64,000 nt of DNA. Origin: Paenibacillus faecalis (lineage in GTDB: Bacteria > Bacillota > Bacilli > Paenibacillales > Paenibacillaceae). Below the pieces are notes generated by a model. It was not told where the DNA came from. It was given only the letters and a program-made list of their open reading frames with translations, and made no database searches. Shown piece after piece: positions 7,735-17,700 of this stretch; position 1 is the first letter of the stretch; every line of letters starts with the position of its first letter. The position numbers and the translations under genes were made by a program. The DNA lies in contig NZ_LT985747.1 of NCBI RefSeq assembly GCF_900289175.1, forward strand, positions 2,505,709-2,569,708, read 5' to 3'.

Positions 7735-9183
7735 TTAGGTATAATAAATTTCTCTGCAAAATTGTTTTGGATTATCGACAATGCTGGCTACCAAATTGCA
7801 AAAATGTATTGACATTCTTACCACTGAATCTTTATAGAAAATATCACTATTAAATTCAATGCCTCCTCCGATGATCTCATCATCGTAAAGCTCTAACGCT
7901 AAATCAAATTCTGATACCTTATTATGGTGATGAAACGGATAAAGTAGTTGCTGCATCATCTGAACTGATGTTAATTCCTTATGGAACACAAACATGACCT
8001 GACACAGTGGCGATCTTGGTGTATCCGAAGGAATGTTCAGGGAATCAATCAACTCGCTGAAAGGAATTTTATGAGCGATGACATTATATACATCCGTTGA
8101 TATCTGTTCTACCAGCTCGGCAAAAGTCATATCATCTGACAGCGTGGTGCGGATAGGCAGGATATCTACAAAACAACCAATCACATGATCAAGTTCCCAT
8201 TGCACTCTGTTTGAGACAGGCGTAGCAATCAATATATCTTTTTGGTTTGTATATTTATAAAGGAGTATCGCCCAGACAGCCAACAGAAAAGAATACACGG
8301 TCACATTCATTTCTGCCGCTCTTGTTCTTACTTTTTCAGACAACAGCTCATCCATCTTGATTGGCGCAAAATCACCATGAAAGCGCCGTTTTGCAGGGTA
8401 AGGCTTATCCGTTTGAAGTTGAAGGACATACGGGCTATTTTCTAAATAGCTATTCCAGTATTTTGTTAATTTTTCCTGGTTTTGTATCCAGTTCTGATTT
8501 CGGTCCCAGTATGCATAATCTTCATAATCCAACTCCAATGCTGGCAGTGACATATCGTTGCCCGTCTTGAGAGCATTGTATACTTGAATAAATTCTCTTA
8601 AAAAGATCTCATAAGACCATCCGTCTGAAATAAGATGGTGCATGAACAAGCTGAGCACAAACTCAAAGTCTTCTATTTGAATTATTTTTATTTTCCATAA
8701 AGGCCCATTTGCCAAATCAAAAGGTATTTTGAACTCACTGTCTATGATTTCTTTAGCCTTACTATATTTATCTTCCGATGACAGACCCCGAATATCCGTG
8801 TAGTCAAAATGGTAGCCGATGTTCTCTTTTATAAGGTTGTTAACGTACCCATCGCCCCATTCAAAGACAGTACGTAACATAGTATGTCGATCGATCATGA
8901 TTTCTAAGGTCTTGCGAACTAGATTCTCTTCCAATAATTCATAACAAATAAAGGAGTTACAAATTGTGGTGACATTCGCTTCACTTAAGATTTCTTGAAG
9001 CAGCCAAATACTTTCTTGCGCGAATGAGATTTCATTTTTTAAACTCTTCTCCTTTTTTGCAATTCTGTCCTCTGAATTGTTTAATTCCGTTGTTCTTTTC
9101 TTTTCTAATAATTGTCTCAATAAGATTTTTCTTTTCACAGGAGATAGTTGTTCCAACCTTACTTTTAGTGTCTCATCGCTCAT
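7735..9183 (-). CDS. Stand-alone NRPS condensation domain
   Basis: The start AUG at 9183 follows GGGGGAG; the open frame extends 27 codons further but without a ribosome site. Residues 1-30 (SPVKRKILLRQLLEKK) look like the helical linker that precedes condensation domains and may dock on the PCP of the upstream gene product. The rest is one complete C domain with intact HHLISDGWS, YWNSYL, RVQWELDHVIGCFVDILP and SPLCQVMFVFHK motifs. No adenylation, carrier or thioesterase domain is attached. Since the preceding assembly-line protein ends in a bare PCP, this enzyme may release the chain onto a free amine or join it to a separately made unit, as free C domains such as VibH do. The acceptor is unknown. 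Confidence 0.85.
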   Translation of the reverse strand: MSDETLKVRLEQLSPVKRKILLRQLLEKKRTTELNNSEDRIAKKEKSLKNEISFAQESIWLLQEILSEANVTTICNSFICYELLEENLVRKTLEIMIDRHTMLRTVFEWGDGYVNNLIKENIGYHFDYTDIRGLSSEDKYSKAKEIIDSEFKIPFDLANGPLWKIKIIQIEDFEFVLSLFMHHLISDGWSYEIFLREFIQVYNALKTGNDMSLPALELDYEDYAYWDRNQNWIQNQEKLTKYWNSYLENSPYVLQLQTDKPYPAKRRFHGDFAPIKMDELLSEKVRTRAAEMNVTVYSFLLAVWAILLYKYTNQKDILIATPVSNRVQWELDHVIGCFVDILPIRTTLSDDMTFAELVEQISTDVYNVIAHKIPFSELIDSLNIPSDTPRSPLCQVMFVFHKELTSVQMMQQLLYPFHHHNKVSEFDLALELYDDEIIGGGIEFNSDIFYKDSVVRMSIHFCNLVASIVDNPKQFCREIYYT

Positions 9184-9215
9184 TTTGTTTCTCCCCCACA
9201 TTATTTTGTCTGAAC

Positions 9216-9258
9216 AACCCCACAGCTCGAACCGCTCCCGGTAACTCGCTGTGGAGTT
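9216..9258 (-). other. Intercistronic hairpin before the stand-alone C domain gene
   Basis: AACTCCACAGC and GCTGTGGGGTT (minus strand) form an 11-base-pair stem with one G-U pair. No T run follows, so it is not an ordinary terminator. It may set mRNA stability or partial polarity between the assembly line and the two last genes. Confidence 0.5.
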
Positions 9259-9289
9259 ATCCATCTAGTTTTGCTTTTTCTGCTTGGGA

Positions 9290-12200
9290 TTAACTATTAA
9301 GCAGCTTCTCAATACTTTCCTCATCAAGCTCATCCATTTCTCTCAGCAGACTCTCAAGCTCATCGTCATCATTTTTCTTGAGTATTTCATCTTCAATGTA
9401 GCTCGCCATCTCCCGAATACTCATACCCGTAAATAAATCTTTGAGAGCGATATCTAGAGAAAACTTTTGATTGATAGCCATATTAAACTGCATCGCTTGC
9501 AATGAATTTCCTCCAAGATCAAATATGCTATTGTCCGAAGTAATTTCAATATTTTTATTCAGCACTTCACGCCAAATCGTAATCACGATTTCTTCTATCT
9601 CTGTTAGATCCGTTTCATTTGCAGATGTACTTTGCTGGGGACGTAAAAAGTGTTCAACCATTTTCCTCTTATCCATTTTACCGTTCAGCAAGTAGAGGAA
9701 CTGTTTGCAAAATACAAATTCAGTCGGAATCATATACCGTGGAAGCTTCTGCATCAATCGATTGCGAATGCGTGAAATAGAGTAGTCATTCGCATCGCCT
9801 TTGATAAATGCAAGCAACTGCTGATGGCTGGATGAATGGGTATAACTGCATACGCATACTTCCGTGTCTCCAACAATATCTCGGATGGAAGATTCAACTT
9901 CATCAAGCTCTACCCTACAGCCATTGATTTTCACCTGGTGATCATTTCTACCCAAATATTCAAGATAGCCATCCTTGTTAAATCGTACTCTATCACCCGT
10001 ATTGAATAGAGTCTCGGCTCCTCTGCCTGGAATATCTAAGGATATAAACTTCTTATTTGTCAGTTCTTCATTATATAAGTAGCCCTGGGCAAGCCCGTCC
10101 CCTGCAACATATAGGGTCCCCCATACGCCAATAGGAACGAATTGTTGTTTGTCATTAAATACATATATCCGAGTATTGTCTATAGGCTTACCAATAGGAA
10201 CTCTAGAAGCATTGTTATCCAGATCTGCTGTGTCAAAACAAGTAACATCTGCAGAAACTTCGGAAGAACCATACAAGTTAATCAACTGATGCCCCTTAAT
10301 CCGGCTTCGGAATTTGTCAATTAGTTCAATAGAGAGCGCTTCACCGCTTGATACCCAAAGCTTTAGTTTGGTAAGCAGTACATTCAACTCCAAATTGGAT
10401 TGAAGGATAAGACTCAACAGGGAAGGGATTAATGTAATACGTGTCACTTCATACTTGGATAAAAACTTAATGAATTCATTAGGACTGTTCAAAACACGAT
10501 CAGGTATAATAACCAAAGGCACTCCGTACAAAACCGGACTTAATATCTCACATATCGAATCAACAAAATTGATGGGAGTCTTATGACAGCATACTTCATC
10601 TTGTGCAAAAGGATATTTGTCCCACATCCAATTCAGCCTGTTTGCCAATCCTTTCTCTAGTCCAGCTACGCCTTTAGGCTTTTGTTCACTTCCTGAAGTG
10701 TAAATAACATAACGAATCCCTGAAAGCCGTTCCGGCTCTGTATATCCGCCTGATATTCGATGCAGATGATCGCCATCAGCACTGTAGCAAGGTAACTGGA
10801 GAGCAATAGCCTTATCCCAATAATGGGAATGGGTTAATATAAACGCCATTTTACTATCTTCCACGATCAGTTTTATGCGTTCCGAAGGCAAATTGGAGTC
10901 TAAAGGAAGATATACCGCATTGTGTTTTAAAATTGCTAACATGGCAGCTACAGAGTATACCGAGCGTTCCATATACACTCCAACAACATGGCCGTCTTGA
11001 ATATCATTCTCTTCAAGTATCTTGCATAGCTTGTTAACCATGTCCCCAAGCTGACTGAACGTATACGAATCGTTATTATCAAATACCGCTTTTTTCTCAG
11101 GAATTTGCGAAACATTTTTTTCAAACCAGTCAATCAATCGTTCACCAGGATGGGTGTATTGAGAAGATGCATTGAAATCATGAAGTATCCTTTTCTTTTC
11201 ATCCGGAGAGATGATCTCTAATTCACCTATGCTGCGGTTTGAGTCGCTCACAATTTCATCCAAAATATGCAAATAATTATTAGCCATATTCCTCATAAAT
11301 TCATCGCTGAACAAATGGGTACTATACTCGAACTGAAACGAGAGAATTTTTTCTCGCTTAACAACTTCCAACGTAATATCAAATTTGGATACTTTCGAAT
11401 CAAATTCAACAAAACTAATCTCCATATCCTGCAAATCAATTTTACGCTGGCTATAATCCAGGAAATTGAACATGGTATCAAAGATCGGATTTCTGCTGTA
11501 ATCACGGACAATGTCCAAATTATTCATTAATTCTTCGAAGGGGTAGTCCTGATTTTTGTATGCAAGCAAACAATTTTCTTTTACTTCCTGTAAGAACTCC
11601 TCTATGTTTTTGCTTGCTGCAGGGTAATTTCTAAGAAGAATCGTATTCACGAACATCCCCATCATATTTTTGAATTCCGCTCTTTTTCTCCCCTGAACCG
11701 GAGAGCCAATAATGATGTCCTCCTGATCGGTATATCGATGCAATAAAATATTGTACGCCGAGATAAGGACCATAAACACAGACATTTTGAGGTTCCCGGC
11801 CAATTCCTGAATCTTCTGCGTTAATGCTTCACTTGCATGGACAGTTAAAGCAGTTCCGGTAAAATCCTGAATCGGAGGACGTGCTTTCTCCGTAGGCAAA
11901 TCCAAAACAGGGAGTTCACCTTTCAATTGCTCAAGCCAAAAAGCTTGCTGCTCTTTAATCTCCTCGGTTTGAAAGTAATTCAACTGCCATGCATTGAAAT
12001 CTTTATACTGCAACGGTAAATCCGCAACAGGTCGATCATGATACAGCTGTATAAATTCATTGGTGAAAATTTCAAGAGAAGTAGCGTCAGCAATGATATG
12101 ATGAAAATCAAGCAGAAGCATAAATTCATTGTCTTTCCGACTAGCCACTGCGGCTCTCATTAAGGGAGCTTTGCCTAAGTCAAACGGCATAATAAAATCA

Positions 12201-14797
12201 TCTAATAATGCTTGTAGATCATCGCCGCACACTCTCTCCTGAACCTGAAAATCTAAATGCTCGTCTACATGATAGTAAAGAATCTCATCCCGGGTGAAAA
12301 AGGAAGTGCGGAGAGCTTCATGCCGATTGATTAATTGATTCAGGACATGATTGCATTTTTTTATATCAAATTTCCCGTTGATCCGTATAGCGCTCGATAA
12401 ATTATAGCTGGTATTGTCTTTATTATATTTACTTAAGATAAACATTCTTTTTTGTACGGATGATGCAAGATAGTTGCCGTGCGAATCCACAGGAACTTTT
12501 TGGATACGAGTTCTTTCTTTGCTGCTATGATTAATCTTAGCGTTGACAACCGTTAAAAACTCTTCAAGCGTAGGATTTTGCAATAAGTCGGTAACATCAA
12601 CTCTGCAATCGATGGTCTGCTTTAACATATCAATGATTTTCATAGCACGGAGGGAATCCCCTCCAATCAAATAAAAATTATCTTTCTTATGAATCTTAGG
12701 GCACTTTAACACGCGGGACCAAATTGCCGTCAATAAAGACTCTGTATCCATATTGCGATACATCGCCAAATCATCGAGACTATTCTCATCTTCCGTGTTC
12801 TCAACTTCCAACTTCTCAGTGCCTATAAAATTCTCCGCGGATACTTCTGAGTAATCCATCCAATAAGAACGGCGATTTAACGGATAGAGAGGCAATCTCA
12901 TCTTTTGATGTTTTTCAGAATCATATATCGTATTCCAGTCCACATTTGCGCCCTGGATATAATGCTTGGCAATGTCTTGGAGCTCATTCATATTCATGTT
13001 CTCAATATATTTGTCAGAGGTAATATAATCAGATGAGAGCACGGAAGGTTGAGATTCCACATTCATATATATGCCATCATCCATAATCTGTTTATCAGCG
13101 CTTAACATATTATTTTCCAATATTTTTCGAACGCATTGCTCTAATTGGGATGCTTCCGTAGCCAATATGGCAATTCGATAATTGTAATGGCCCCGAGTCG
13201 AACAGGATGAATAGCATAAGTCTGCGATATCTGCATGTTGGTTGCCAAGTACATCTTGATAAGCCATTAATAATTGTTCCAAAGATGTAATTGATTTAGC
13301 AGAAGCGGTAAAAATATAGGGAGGTTTAGGAGCTCTGGCTGGGCTGTCTTTTGCTTTTCTATGAACCGGTGGTTCTTGCAAAATAACATGACAATTGGTG
13401 CCGCTAAAGCCAAAGGAATTTATTCCACATATTCTGGACTTTCCATCCTCTATCTCCCAATCCGTTGTTCTGTCATTGACATAGAGAGCAGTCCGCTCAA
13501 AACTGATATATGGATTTACCTCATTAAAATTAATATTAGCCGGGATTTTTTTATGATGTAACGAGAGTACCGCCTTCATGATCGAAGCCATGCCGGAAGC
13601 GCCAACCGTATGCCCAATATTGGTCTTTACGGTCCCCAGGGCACAGAACTGTTTTCTTGGTGTAAAATAGTTGAAGGCTGCATCAATTGCACTCACTTCA
13701 ATGGGATCTCCCAACAAGGTTCCGGTTCCGTGTGCTTCCACATAACCGATATCCTCCATCGAAATGCCAGCATTTTCATAGGTCTGAATAATCACTTTCT
13801 CTTGTGCTTGTGAATTAGGAGAGGATATGCGGTTGACTTTGCCATCATTGTTTACCTCTGTTCCCTTGATAACCCCCCAGATCATATCCTTATCTTTAAC
13901 TGCCTCTTCATATGATTTAAGAATAAGAACACCAATGCCCTCGCTCAATAATGTTCCGCTTGCCTGCTTATCAAAGGTACGAACTACCTGGTCCTGTGTC
14001 AAAATATTATTCATCGGATTATGCTTCATTTTAACAATGTTATCTTTCAAGTTGATTCCACCGACAATAGCCATGGAACTTTTCCCGCTCTGAATCAATA
14101 GACACGCTTGATTTAATGCAACCAAGCTTGAAGAGCAAGCCGTATCTATAACCATACTAGGACCAGTCAAGTCCAATGTATGTGCAATACGACTGGCCAA
14201 GATAGATTCATACGTTCCTGTTAGCAATAAAGGGGAAGGTTCTGCCGCAGTCCGGGAATAGCTGGATTCACAAGCCATATCTCTTCCGATAATCACACTC
14301 GTATTGGTTTTTGATATGGCTTCCCCCCCATACCCGGCATCCTCTAATGCTAGATAAGCCACCTCTAAAAGTTGTCTTTGCCAAGGGTCCATATATGTCG
14401 CTTCTGAATCATGTATCCCAAAAAAGTTAGCATCAAAAAGATCAATATCGTTCAGGTATCCTCCGACTTCAAAATGAGTGTCATTAAGTTGATTTGTTCC
14501 CAGGATTTTTTTGTAAAGTTCAATGTAGGGACTGCGTCGTTGCTGCGAAGGCAAATCAATACAGTTTTTTTGTTCAAGCAAATTATTCCAAAACTCTTCC
14601 AGATCTCTCGCTTGAGGAAAACGTCCTGCCATTCCAATGATTGCAACATCTGCATTTTTTGAATTTACTTTACTGTAATGATTTAATTCGATGAGCAGCT
14701 GCTTCGCCAGGTCCGGCGAAAGCTTCTTTTCGGATATTTGAGAAAAAAGATATTGCTTCAGTAAATCCATTGCCTGATCATCCTCCCTAAAGCTCAA
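9290..14797 (-). CDS. Hybrid PKS-NRPS: KS-ACP-C-A(beta-Ala)-PCP
   Basis: The order in 1835 residues is: KS (50-480) with Cys221, His356 and His396 intact; linker; ACP around LIGGDSL (about 710); C domain; A domain; PCP around LGGNSL near the C-terminus. There is no AT, so malonyl must come from the discrete AT. There is no KR or DH either, so the added unit keeps its keto group. The C domain reads HHIIADAT, with Ala for the usual Gly. The A domain lining reads about V-D-C-T-V-S-L-A-D. Loss of Asp235 with Asp at 236 is typical of beta-amino acids, and the code is close to beta-alanine. Its A3 motif is altered (YTSGSEQKPKG). It overlaps the upstream gene by four bases (AUGA). No thioesterase is attached. 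Confidence 0.9.
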   Translation of the reverse strand: MSFREDDQAMDLLKQYLFSQISEKKLSPDLAKQLLIELNHYSKVNSKNADVAIIGMAGRFPQARDLEEFWNNLLEQKNCIDLPSQQRRSPYIELYKKILGTNQLNDTHFEVGGYLNDIDLFDANFFGIHDSEATYMDPWQRQLLEVAYLALEDAGYGGEAISKTNTSVIIGRDMACESSYSRTAAEPSPLLLTGTYESILASRIAHTLDLTGPSMVIDTACSSSLVALNQACLLIQSGKSSMAIVGGINLKDNIVKMKHNPMNNILTQDQVVRTFDKQASGTLLSEGIGVLILKSYEEAVKDKDMIWGVIKGTEVNNDGKVNRISSPNSQAQEKVIIQTYENAGISMEDIGYVEAHGTGTLLGDPIEVSAIDAAFNYFTPRKQFCALGTVKTNIGHTVGASGMASIMKAVLSLHHKKIPANINFNEVNPYISFERTALYVNDRTTDWEIEDGKSRICGINSFGFSGTNCHVILQEPPVHRKAKDSPARAPKPPYIFTASAKSITSLEQLLMAYQDVLGNQHADIADLCYSSCSTRGHYNYRIAILATEASQLEQCVRKILENNMLSADKQIMDDGIYMNVESQPSVLSSDYITSDKYIENMNMNELQDIAKHYIQGANVDWNTIYDSEKHQKMRLPLYPLNRRSYWMDYSEVSAENFIGTEKLEVENTEDENSLDDLAMYRNMDTESLLTAIWSRVLKCPKIHKKDNFYLIGGDSLRAMKIIDMLKQTIDCRVDVTDLLQNPTLEEFLTVVNAKINHSSKERTRIQKVPVDSHGNYLASSVQKRMFILSKYNKDNTSYNLSSAIRINGKFDIKKCNHVLNQLINRHEALRTSFFTRDEILYYHVDEHLDFQVQERVCGDDLQALLDDFIMPFDLGKAPLMRAAVASRKDNEFMLLLDFHHIIADATSLEIFTNEFIQLYHDRPVADLPLQYKDFNAWQLNYFQTEEIKEQQAFWLEQLKGELPVLDLPTEKARPPIQDFTGTALTVHASEALTQKIQELAGNLKMSVFMVLISAYNILLHRYTDQEDIIIGSPVQGRKRAEFKNMMGMFVNTILLRNYPAASKNIEEFLQEVKENCLLAYKNQDYPFEELMNNLDIVRDYSRNPIFDTMFNFLDYSQRKIDLQDMEISFVEFDSKVSKFDITLEVVKREKILSFQFEYSTHLFSDEFMRNMANNYLHILDEIVSDSNRSIGELEIISPDEKKRILHDFNASSQYTHPGERLIDWFEKNVSQIPEKKAVFDNNDSYTFSQLGDMVNKLCKILEENDIQDGHVVGVYMERSVYSVAAMLAILKHNAVYLPLDSNLPSERIKLIVEDSKMAFILTHSHYWDKAIALQLPCYSADGDHLHRISGGYTEPERLSGIRYVIYTSGSEQKPKGVAGLEKGLANRLNWMWDKYPFAQDEVCCHKTPINFVDSICEILSPVLYGVPLVIIPDRVLNSPNEFIKFLSKYEVTRITLIPSLLSLILQSNLELNVLLTKLKLWVSSGEALSIELIDKFRSRIKGHQLINLYGSSEVSADVTCFDTADLDNNASRVPIGKPIDNTRIYVFNDKQQFVPIGVWGTLYVAGDGLAQGYLYNEELTNKKFISLDIPGRGAETLFNTGDRVRFNKDGYLEYLGRNDHQVKINGCRVELDEVESSIRDIVGDTEVCVCSYTHSSSHQQLLAFIKGDANDYSISRIRNRLMQKLPRYMIPTEFVFCKQFLYLLNGKMDKRKMVEHFLRPQQSTSANETDLTEIEEIVITIWREVLNKNIEITSDNSIFDLGGNSLQAMQFNMAINQKFSLDIALKDLFTGMSIREMASYIEDEILKKNDDDELESLLREMDELDEESIEKLLNS

Positions 14798-17700
14798 ACT
14801 TTACGATAAATGGCTTCTTTCACTGATATTGATCCGTCTGCAAGCCCTTGTATAAGAAGGTCTAATTCATCATCTGATGGAGCACTTGTTTCTTTGCTTT
14901 CCTCAGGCTTACTGATCGGTGCTTTCTTAACTTGTTTTGATTCGATAAAGTCGGACAATTTGGAAACCGTCGGGTAATTGAAGATGCTTGCGATGTCTAC
15001 CTGTCCAGGAAATTCCTTATCGATTTCTTTTAGGAGGTACGTCGCCATAATCGAATCTCCTCCCATATCACTGAAGCTCATGTTGATATCTATCTCTTCT
15101 AATTCAAACAAATTCATCCATATATGCTTGACCCTTTGAAGAGTCGTCATCTGACTCTCATTGGTCGCAAGCACTTTTTTATGATTACTCTTCAAATGAT
15201 CTTTTTTTACGGCGGGTTGCATACCTTTCATTAGCCTGTCAGACAGCCGCAACGGAATGGAATCGTAATTCGCGCTTACGATCTGCATGTTCATTTTCCC
15301 AACAATTACACGTTTATAAGCACTTCCAATGACTTGATAAAAAGCTTGCATTGCCTGCGTATCTGTAAGGCTGTAAAACACTCCATCTTGGATATTGAAC
15401 CGGGATGCAATTCCGATATTCTTCCAGGCCGGCCAATTGAAGCATATCGTGTTTCGTCCTTGACCATTTCTATAATCACAATATGAATCCTGAAAAACAT
15501 TTGCTGCCGTATAATCTGCCTGCCCTGCCTCGCCTAACATACTTGAAATGGAAGAGGACAAGATAAAAAATTGAAGATCATCTTGTCGTGTTAATTGATC
15601 CATTAACCATGTCCCCAACATCTTCGGTTTTAGAACCTTATTGGCTTCTTCATCTTCTTTGTTCATAATATAGGCATTGTCAGCTGTTCCTGCTAAATGA
15701 ATGACCCCATGTATCCGGTTGAATCTCTCCCTAATTTCATGAAGCGCATCCGTAATTTGTGCTTTATCTGTAAGATCGGCCATGTATACTTGAAGAGAGC
15801 CACCGCTAGATTCAGCCTGTTTTTTCAGCAGAGAAAGAGCCTCCGTATTTCTCTCTGTCTCCCCACTCCGGCTGATCAGCGCGATGTGAATGCCTAAATC
15901 CAGCAAAGATTGGGTCATAGCCATGCCGATACCACCGGTCCCACCGGTAATGATATAGGCCCCGTCCTTTTTCCACTGAAATTGTTGTGTATCCGCCTGA
16001 TCGATCTCCAACACGTCTATCTTTTCGATATACTTTTGCGAGTCTCTTATTGCGATTTGATAAGGCCATTCAAAGCTCTGGATCGTATCCCAAATCTCAT
16101 CTACATCAAATCCGTCATCTACATCAATACAGCGCACTTTGAGGTTTGGATACTCCTTTTCAATAGACTTTCCATAACCGCACAAAGCTGCTGAATATGG
16201 ATTAATGCTCTTCTCATTACCTGATACACAAAATGCATTCTTGGTTACAAAATAGATAGATATGGGAGCAGTGTACCCATTATTCACAATGGCCTTTATC
16301 ATTCTGCGAGCACTGATCATTCCATGATTAAATTCTTGATCCACATCTTTAGTAAAATCGTCACTCATCGAAAGCATATGAACAATCGTAGCCGGTTGAT
16401 CGTCCTTAAGATTGTTAAATAAGGTGTCATAGTCAGACTGCGTTCTGATATTGCTATAGCTCACTTCAGGCCTATCAGTTCCTAAATTGTTGGGGGATAC
16501 ATGAATGACTTTAAGATAGTCTGGGGTAGTAACGTGCATGTCTTTGGAAAACACAATCACAGGGTCCTGTAATTTTTGAGATTGAGATGGTGCCTGTAAT
16601 GAATCGTATTTATCCCAAGTTATTGCGTAGTACATATCATTTTGCTCTTGGCTTAAGGCAGCTTTATTCACATGTTTAATGGTATAATTGCTCGCTTCCA
16701 GCAGAACATTATTATGGCTGTCAGCTATCGTGAGATCAAAAACAATAGCTTCTGCTTCATTGTCATTGGATTTCCTCCGGATGTGGCTGTAAAGCTTTTG
16801 TGGCAAAGGACCATACACCTTCAATGAGCCATAAGACATAGGCAGATATAATCCATATCCGGTTGATTGTGTAACTACGTTTACCGCAATATCCATTAAT
16901 GAAGGATGTAAGGCAAATTCGTTAAGATCATTTGCAAATTTATCCGGTAAGTATAACTCTGCTAATACTTCGTTATTCCCTGTTGCCACCGAAGTAATTA
17001 ACGAACTCCACCTTTCTCCAAAATGAAGCTTGTCGTTCATATCTTCTGAAGAGAAACGGTCAAGGTGATCTTGACTCATTTTTTCGCATCTGTTCTGAAT
17101 AGATAATCGATCAAATGGAAGTGCATTTTCTTCGTTGATATACACACTTCCTTGACAATGAATTTCCCACTGTTCAACTACAGGTATTTTGCTGGTGATA
17201 ACAAATTCAATAAACCCATCTTTTTTTCTTAATACGGTCTGAATCTCTCTTTCTTCATTCTCTTTTAATACAAAGGGCTTCATAAAAATAATATTTCTAA
17301 ATTCCAGACCGGCCCCATTAAAATACTGGTTGCAACAGTAATTTACCATCTCTATATACGCTGTGCCTGGCATTAAATAATCATTCAACACCATATGCTC
17401 ACGAAGTACCCAATAATCTTCTACACGGAATACCGTGCTGTAAATATCTTGCTCCAAAGAATCGGCCAGCATCCGATGTACAAATGGATGTAATGGCGCT
17501 GCCTGTCCATCCTGCTTGAAAATCGGTTCTTTCGCTTTTCTTTCAGGCACTTTCATCCAGCAGCGCTTCTTCTGGAATGGATATGCAGGCAGTGGAACAT
17601 GACGAACATCCATCTTATGATACAACCTATCCCACGGAATATTGGCTCCTTGACAATAAAGGCTGCAAAGGTCCGGCAATATTTCTTTTCCTTCCCGTCC

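Noticed and set aside
7735..9264. Longer start for the free C domain gene
   Set aside because: The 27 extra codons contain the intercistronic hairpin and have no ribosome site; AUG at 9183 has GGGGGAG.
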